Assembly: GCF_022647325.1 (NCBI RefSeq)
Contig: NZ_CP071405.1
Coordinates: 992,001-1,056,000 of the forward strand
DNA: 64,000 bases
Direction: 5' to 3'
From: Pantoea deleyi
Lineage (GTDB): Bacteria > Pseudomonadota > Gammaproteobacteria > Enterobacterales > Enterobacteriaceae
Positions 60,723 through 64,000 of this stretch are shown here, in pieces; the first letter of the stretch is position 1, and each line of letters opens with the position of its first letter. The notes under the pieces were generated by a model. The model saw only the letters and a program-made list of their open reading frames with translations, was not told where the DNA came from and did no database searches. A program made the position numbers and the translations under genes.

Positions 60723-61871
60723 ATGGCAATCGCGTCTGCCAGATGGCTCGGACTGGGCTACTTCACATACTTCTTCTGTTACGGCATCTACCTGCCATTC
60801 TGGGGCGTCTGGCTGAAAGGCACCGGGCTGGATGCGGAAAAGATCGGCCTGCTATTGGGCTGCGGCATGGTGGCGCGTTTTGTCGGCAGCCTGCTGATCG
60901 CCTCTCAGGTCCGCAACCCTGGGCGGCTGATCACCGCACTGCGCCTGCTGGCGCTGATGACCTGCCTGTCTGCCGCCGGTTTCTGGGCAGGGGAGCAGTG
61001 GATGTGGCTGCTGACCGTGATGATCGGCTTTAACCTCTTCTTTTCGCCACTGGTGCCGCTCAGCGATGCGCTGGCCGCCACCTGGACGCAGCAGATTGGC
61101 CTGGCGTACGGGCCGGTCAGGTTGTGGGGATCGCTGGCCTTTGTCGTCAGCTCGGCGTTAACCGGCATGCTGGTCAGCGCTTACTCCTCTCAGGCGATCC
61201 TGCAGCTGCTGTCCGCTGGCGTCATCGCCATGCTGGGCGGCATGATGCTGAACCCCGTCACGCAGCCGCAGGGCAGCGAACGGCAGAGCGCCGCAGGCGG
61301 CGGCTGGGCGGTCTGGCGCGACCTGCTGCGGGAAAATGCGGTCTGGCGATTCATGCTCTGCGTGACGCTGCTGCAGGGCGCACATGCCGCCTATTACGGC
61401 TTCAGTGCAATCTGGTGGCAGGAGAGCGGCTATTCTGCCTCGATGGTGGGCTATCTCTGGTCGCTGGGCGTGGTGGCGGAAATCATCGTTTTCGCCCTGA
61501 GCAACCGTCTGTTCCGCCGCTGGAGCGCGCGCGATCTGCTGCTGCTCTCGGGCGTCTGTGCGCTGATCCGCTGGAGCCTGCTGGGAGCCAGCACTGCGCT
61601 GCCGCTGCTGGTTGTGGCGCAGATTCTCCACTGCGGCAGCTTCACCGTCTGTCATCTGGCGGCGATGCGCTTTATCGCGGCGCGGCAGGGCGCAGAGGTG
61701 ATCCGGCTGCAGTCGCTCTATTCGGCGCTGGCGATGGGCGGTGGGATTGCGATCATGACCATGATCTGTGGGGTTCTGTTTGCCCATCTGCAGGGGCATC
61801 TCTTCTGGGTGATGGCACTGGTCGCGCTGCCTGCGCTGTTTCTGCGTCCGGGTTACGATTCCAGCAAATAG
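60723..61871 (+). CDS. hcaT: MFS transporter HcaT-like (3-phenylpropionate permease family)
   Basis: 382 aa (E. coli HcaT 379) with about twelve hydrophobic spans. ARWLGLGYFTYFFCYGIYLP at the N-terminus, MIGFNLFFSPLVPLSDALAA, VRLWGSLAFVVSSALTG and LLQGAHAAYYGFSAIWW follow HcaT closely. The E. coli substrate is 3-phenylpropionate, but the hca dioxygenase genes are not beside it here, so the substrate may differ. ATG 60723 is chosen (GGAGG 6-7 bases before); the frame opens at 60690. Overlaps the convergent csiE by 19 bp. Confidence 0.9.
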   Translation: MAIASARWLGLGYFTYFFCYGIYLPFWGVWLKGTGLDAEKIGLLLGCGMVARFVGSLLIASQVRNPGRLITALRLLALMTCLSAAGFWAGEQWMWLLTVMIGFNLFFSPLVPLSDALAATWTQQIGLAYGPVRLWGSLAFVVSSALTGMLVSAYSSQAILQLLSAGVIAMLGGMMLNPVTQPQGSERQSAAGGGWAVWRDLLRENAVWRFMLCVTLLQGAHAAYYGFSAIWWQESGYSASMVGYLWSLGVVAEIIVFALSNRLFRRWSARDLLLLSGVCALIRWSLLGASTALPLLVVAQILHCGSFTVCHLAAMRFIAARQGAEVIRLQSLYSALAMGGGIAIMTMICGVLFAHLQGHLFWVMALVALPALFLRPGYDSSK

Positions 61872-63124
61872 CGAATCCGCTGCTGATGATGCAGCGTCAG
61901 CGGCAGTTCAGCATGCACCAGCGGCGGAGAGAACAGCGGCAGGGAGGTCGGGTAGGGTGAGATGATGATGTCCACGTCCCGCGGTGCGCCCTCCCGCTGA
62001 AACAGTTTCACATCCTGATAGGTGATGTTGACGGGCAGCAGGGTAATCTCGCGGATCTGCTGCTCAACATCCTGTTCCAGTTCGGCATCGTCGCCGGTCA
62101 GCAGCAGCACCTGCTTCTCCTGCAGCGCGCTGCCCTGCATCAGCCAGGCACCAAAGATAACGGTGACGAGGCTGACCTCTTCCTGAGAAAACGTCACCTG
62201 ATAGTGCTGCTCAAACCGCTGCAGCGCCTGCTGCGTGGTGCGCAGCAGCCGGGGATAGAGGCGGCTGACATCCAGGGCCACGCTATTATCGATACCGATA
62301 GTGAAATGGGTGCGGTCCAGCGCCTGGGTCAGATGAGGGTAGAGTTGATGAAGCAGTTCATCACGGTTGGCAAAGGTGACCCCGGCGCACTGCTCAAAGT
62401 CATCGATCAGCTGCTGAGTCGCCTGCATGAGCTGCTCTTCCGCAGGATGGGCAACCGTCTCCACGCCAGGCGTATGGATCTGGCTGAACAGCAGCGTCCA
62501 GAAATCCGTCTCACTGACGGGCGGCGCAGGATGGCAGCGTTTTCGCCAGTGATGAATGACATCCTCCGCGGCCTGTCGTTCCGCTTTATGCTGCAGCCAT
62601 GCGCGCTGGGTTTCACTGAACAGCACCGGCTGACGCTGACACAGGCCATACTTCATATAGATCTGCAAAAACAGCCGATCGCGATCGCTGAAATCACGCT
62701 TCATGCGCAGGCTGCAGTGCTGGATAAGTGCCTGCAGATTGGTCTCATCCCACAGCGCTTTCTCAATCTTCATCACTCTAAGACGCTGACGCAAAGGCGC
62801 GGCAAACTGCTCGCAGACGAAATCCGGCGACAGACGCAGACTGCGTCGCAGGTTGTGCAGAAGACAAAGGCGTCGATCCAACTCTGTACCATGAAGGCGA
62901 AAGCTGCCATCGACCATCTGGTGCAATTCCAGCTGGTGATATCGCTGTATCTCAAGGCCCACATCCGCGATATCCTGTCGGGCAACAGCAGGATCGACGC
63001 CATTCAGCTGGCAGACTTTCTCAAGTGTAAGCGCGGGTGATGGCAGAAATAGCAGTAATAAAAGATGGCACTGACGCTGTGAACGGGTGAAGAGTGGTGC
63101 CAAAGGGGTAGCAGAACTCATCAA
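61853..63124 (-). CDS. csiE: Stationary-phase inducible protein CsiE (PRD domain)
   Basis: 423 aa (E. coli 426). N-terminal HTH-like part (TLEKVCQLNGVDPAVARQDI), a PTS regulation domain (LYPHLTQALDRTHFTIGIDN with the His residues typical of PRDs) and a C-terminal region resembling antiterminator/EII-B receiver modules. In E. coli it is induced in stationary phase by sigma-S and cAMP-CRP; its target is unknown. It faces hcaT as in E. coli, which supports both assignments. Confidence 0.9.
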   Translation of the reverse strand: MMSSATPLAPLFTRSQRQCHLLLLLFLPSPALTLEKVCQLNGVDPAVARQDIADVGLEIQRYHQLELHQMVDGSFRLHGTELDRRLCLLHNLRRSLRLSPDFVCEQFAAPLRQRLRVMKIEKALWDETNLQALIQHCSLRMKRDFSDRDRLFLQIYMKYGLCQRQPVLFSETQRAWLQHKAERQAAEDVIHHWRKRCHPAPPVSETDFWTLLFSQIHTPGVETVAHPAEEQLMQATQQLIDDFEQCAGVTFANRDELLHQLYPHLTQALDRTHFTIGIDNSVALDVSRLYPRLLRTTQQALQRFEQHYQVTFSQEEVSLVTVIFGAWLMQGSALQEKQVLLLTGDDAELEQDVEQQIREITLLPVNITYQDVKLFQREGAPRDVDIIISPYPTSLPLFSPPLVHAELPLTLHHQQRIRYLLES

Positions 63125-63255
63125 TCAGATTTCCAGCAGGCTATTTTGAGCTAAGAATAGTCAACCCCGTTAGCCGTTGCGCGGTTTACGCGGTTTATTT
63201 GCCGGAGGTTTAAGGCGGGTCACAAAATTTTGTTACCTGTGGATCCTTTTCATCG

Positions 63256-63278
63256 GGAACGTTACTTTATAACATTAT
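63256..63278 (+). promoter_or_regulatory. Zur-like operator overlapping the start of the ZevA-like gene
   Basis: GGAACGTTACTTTATAACAT (63256-63275) and three further bases match 16 of 22 defined positions of the enterobacterial Zur consensus (GAAATGTTATANTATAACAT TTC). It reaches the ATG at 63277, so repression would act on a very short or absent leader. Confidence 0.45.
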
Positions 63279-63903
63279 GAAACGTGCATTTTTTCTTTTG
63301 CTGATGACCGTGAGTCCGGCTCTGCTGGCCCATCCACACAGCTTCATCGACATGAAAACCGAGCTGGTGGCGAAGGATGATACCTTTACCGGCCTGAAAA
63401 TGATCTGGACCATGGATGAGATTACCTCTGCCGACCTGCTGTATGACGCGGGCGAGGCGAAGCCTGGTAGCGTGGTGTGGAAGAAGCTGGCGGCGGAGGT
63501 GATGGCCAACGTGCTGGGACAGCACTACTTTTCGGAAATCTGGCACAACCAACAGCGGGTAAAGTTTTTGAATCTGCCAACGGAATACAACCTGTCGCGC
63601 AGCGGCCACAAGGCGGTGCTGGAGTTCATTCTGCCGCTGGCGGAACCGCCGACGCTGACCGGACAGCGCTTTGAGATCCTGACCTTCGATCCCACCTATT
63701 TTGTCGATATGTTCTATGACAATGCGGGCGCGCTGACCCTGCCAGCAGCGCTGCAGACGCGCTGCCGGTTTACGCTGAATACGCCAAAGCCTGACGACTC
63801 GCTGAAGCAGTATGCGCTGTCACTGGACAAGGCGGACGCACCGGCTGAAGAACTCGATCTGGGTCGTCAGTTTGCGCAGACGGTGGTGCTGACATGTCAG
63901 TGA
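63277..63903 (+). CDS. zevA: DUF1007-family periplasmic protein, ZevA-like zinc uptake component
   Basis: 208 aa. Signal peptide MKRAFFLLLMTVSPALLAHP, the mature protein opening HPHSFIDMKTELV, a His-rich motif typical of DUF1007. Family member ZevA of Haemophilus influenzae works with the permease ZevB in zinc uptake (established there). The next gene begins within its 3' end (ATG 63894) and opens like a membrane permease, as expected for ZevB. A Zur-like site overlaps the start. No Shine-Dalgarno sequence is evident. Metal specificity (zinc versus nickel/cobalt) is inference. Confidence 0.7.
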   Translation: MKRAFFLLLMTVSPALLAHPHSFIDMKTELVAKDDTFTGLKMIWTMDEITSADLLYDAGEAKPGSVVWKKLAAEVMANVLGQHYFSEIWHNQQRVKFLNLPTEYNLSRSGHKAVLEFILPLAEPPTLTGQRFEILTFDPTYFVDMFYDNAGALTLPAALQTRCRFTLNTPKPDDSLKQYALSLDKADAPAEELDLGRQFAQTVVLTCQ

Positions 63904-64000
63904 TCTCCCCGTCGCGCCAGGTGGCCCGGCGCTGGCCACTCTGGCTGATGGCGGCACTGTTTATCAGCGCGGCGGGGCTGGTCTGGCTCAGCTGGCCGCA
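63894..64000 (+). CDS. zevB: Nickel/cobalt/zinc transporter family permease, ZevB-like (partial)
   Basis: The first 35 codons only: MSVISPSRQVARRWPLWLMA then a hydrophobic span AALFISAAGLVWLSWP, cut by the right edge. It overlaps the ZevA-like gene by 10 bp, indicating coupled translation. The call rests on this context; the N-terminus alone is not diagnostic. Confidence 0.5.
   Translation, partial: MSVISPSRQVARRWPLWLMAALFISAAGLVWLSWP

Overview
The window is a piece of an enterobacterial chromosome, most likely Pantoea or a close Erwiniaceae relative. From about 24.1 kb to the right edge the order ssrA-smpB-ratAB-bamE-recN-nadK-grpE-ung-grcA-srmB-trmN6-nadB-rpoE-rseABC-lepAB-rnc-era-recO-pdxJ-acpS-yfhL-yfhH-pgpC-tadA-mltF-purL-glmY-glrK-qseG-glrR-glnB-hmp-glyA-hcaT-csiE largely follows the E. 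coli K-12 arrangement (with some E. coli genes absent), and protein lengths agree closely. The tmRNA tag ANDENYALAA is identical to that of E. coli. The genus is an inference from gene content and sequence divergence.

Left part. Positions 1-7625 hold one minus-strand operon for uptake and phosphorylation of a rare hexose, probably D-allulose or D-allose: a DeoR regulator, an ABC importer (binding protein, double ATPase, two different permeases), AlsE, an AlsK-like ROK kinase and a ribokinase that runs off the edge. Positions 7990-11231 hold a Fur-box-preceded catecholate siderophore pair: a periplasmic binding protein and the receptor CirA.

Variable part (11.2-24.1 kb). Behind cirA lies a two-gene module resembling a toxin with a glycine-zipper membrane segment and a partner of immunity type. 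It is bracketed by a 128-bp direct duplication of the cirA 3' end. An OFA-type MFS transporter, an orphan CdiI-like immunity gene and a decayed IS3-family transposase follow. The main cargo is a complete RADAR antiphage operon: rdrA, an AAA-type ATPase, and rdrB, a large adenosine-deaminase-like protein with all expected metal and catalytic motifs. A possible small membrane-protein gene lies just upstream. Next to it is a CP4-57-type integrase (IntA) pseudogene killed by three in-frame nonsense codons, and then the 3' end of ssrA. The RADAR genes are therefore cargo of an immobilised ssrA-borne island; the island's far boundary could not be located.

Conserved part (24.1-64 kb). These are housekeeping genes: trans-translation (ssrA, smpB), outer-membrane assembly (bamE), DNA repair (recN, ung, recO), chaperone (grpE), NAD synthesis (nadK, nadB), the sigma-E envelope stress operon with its leader ORF, the lepA-lepB-rnc-era-recO-pdxJ-acpS cluster, purine synthesis (purL), the GlmY/GlrKR regulatory system, nitrogen signalling (glnB), NO detoxification (hmp) and one-carbon metabolism (glyA). 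Regulatory sites readable by eye include Fur, LexA (recN), sigma-32 (grpE), FNR-like (grcA), sigma-E (rpoE), PurR (purL, glyA), sigma-54/sigma-70 (glmY), NsrR (hmp) and a Zur-like site at the right edge in front of a probable ZevAB zinc uptake pair.
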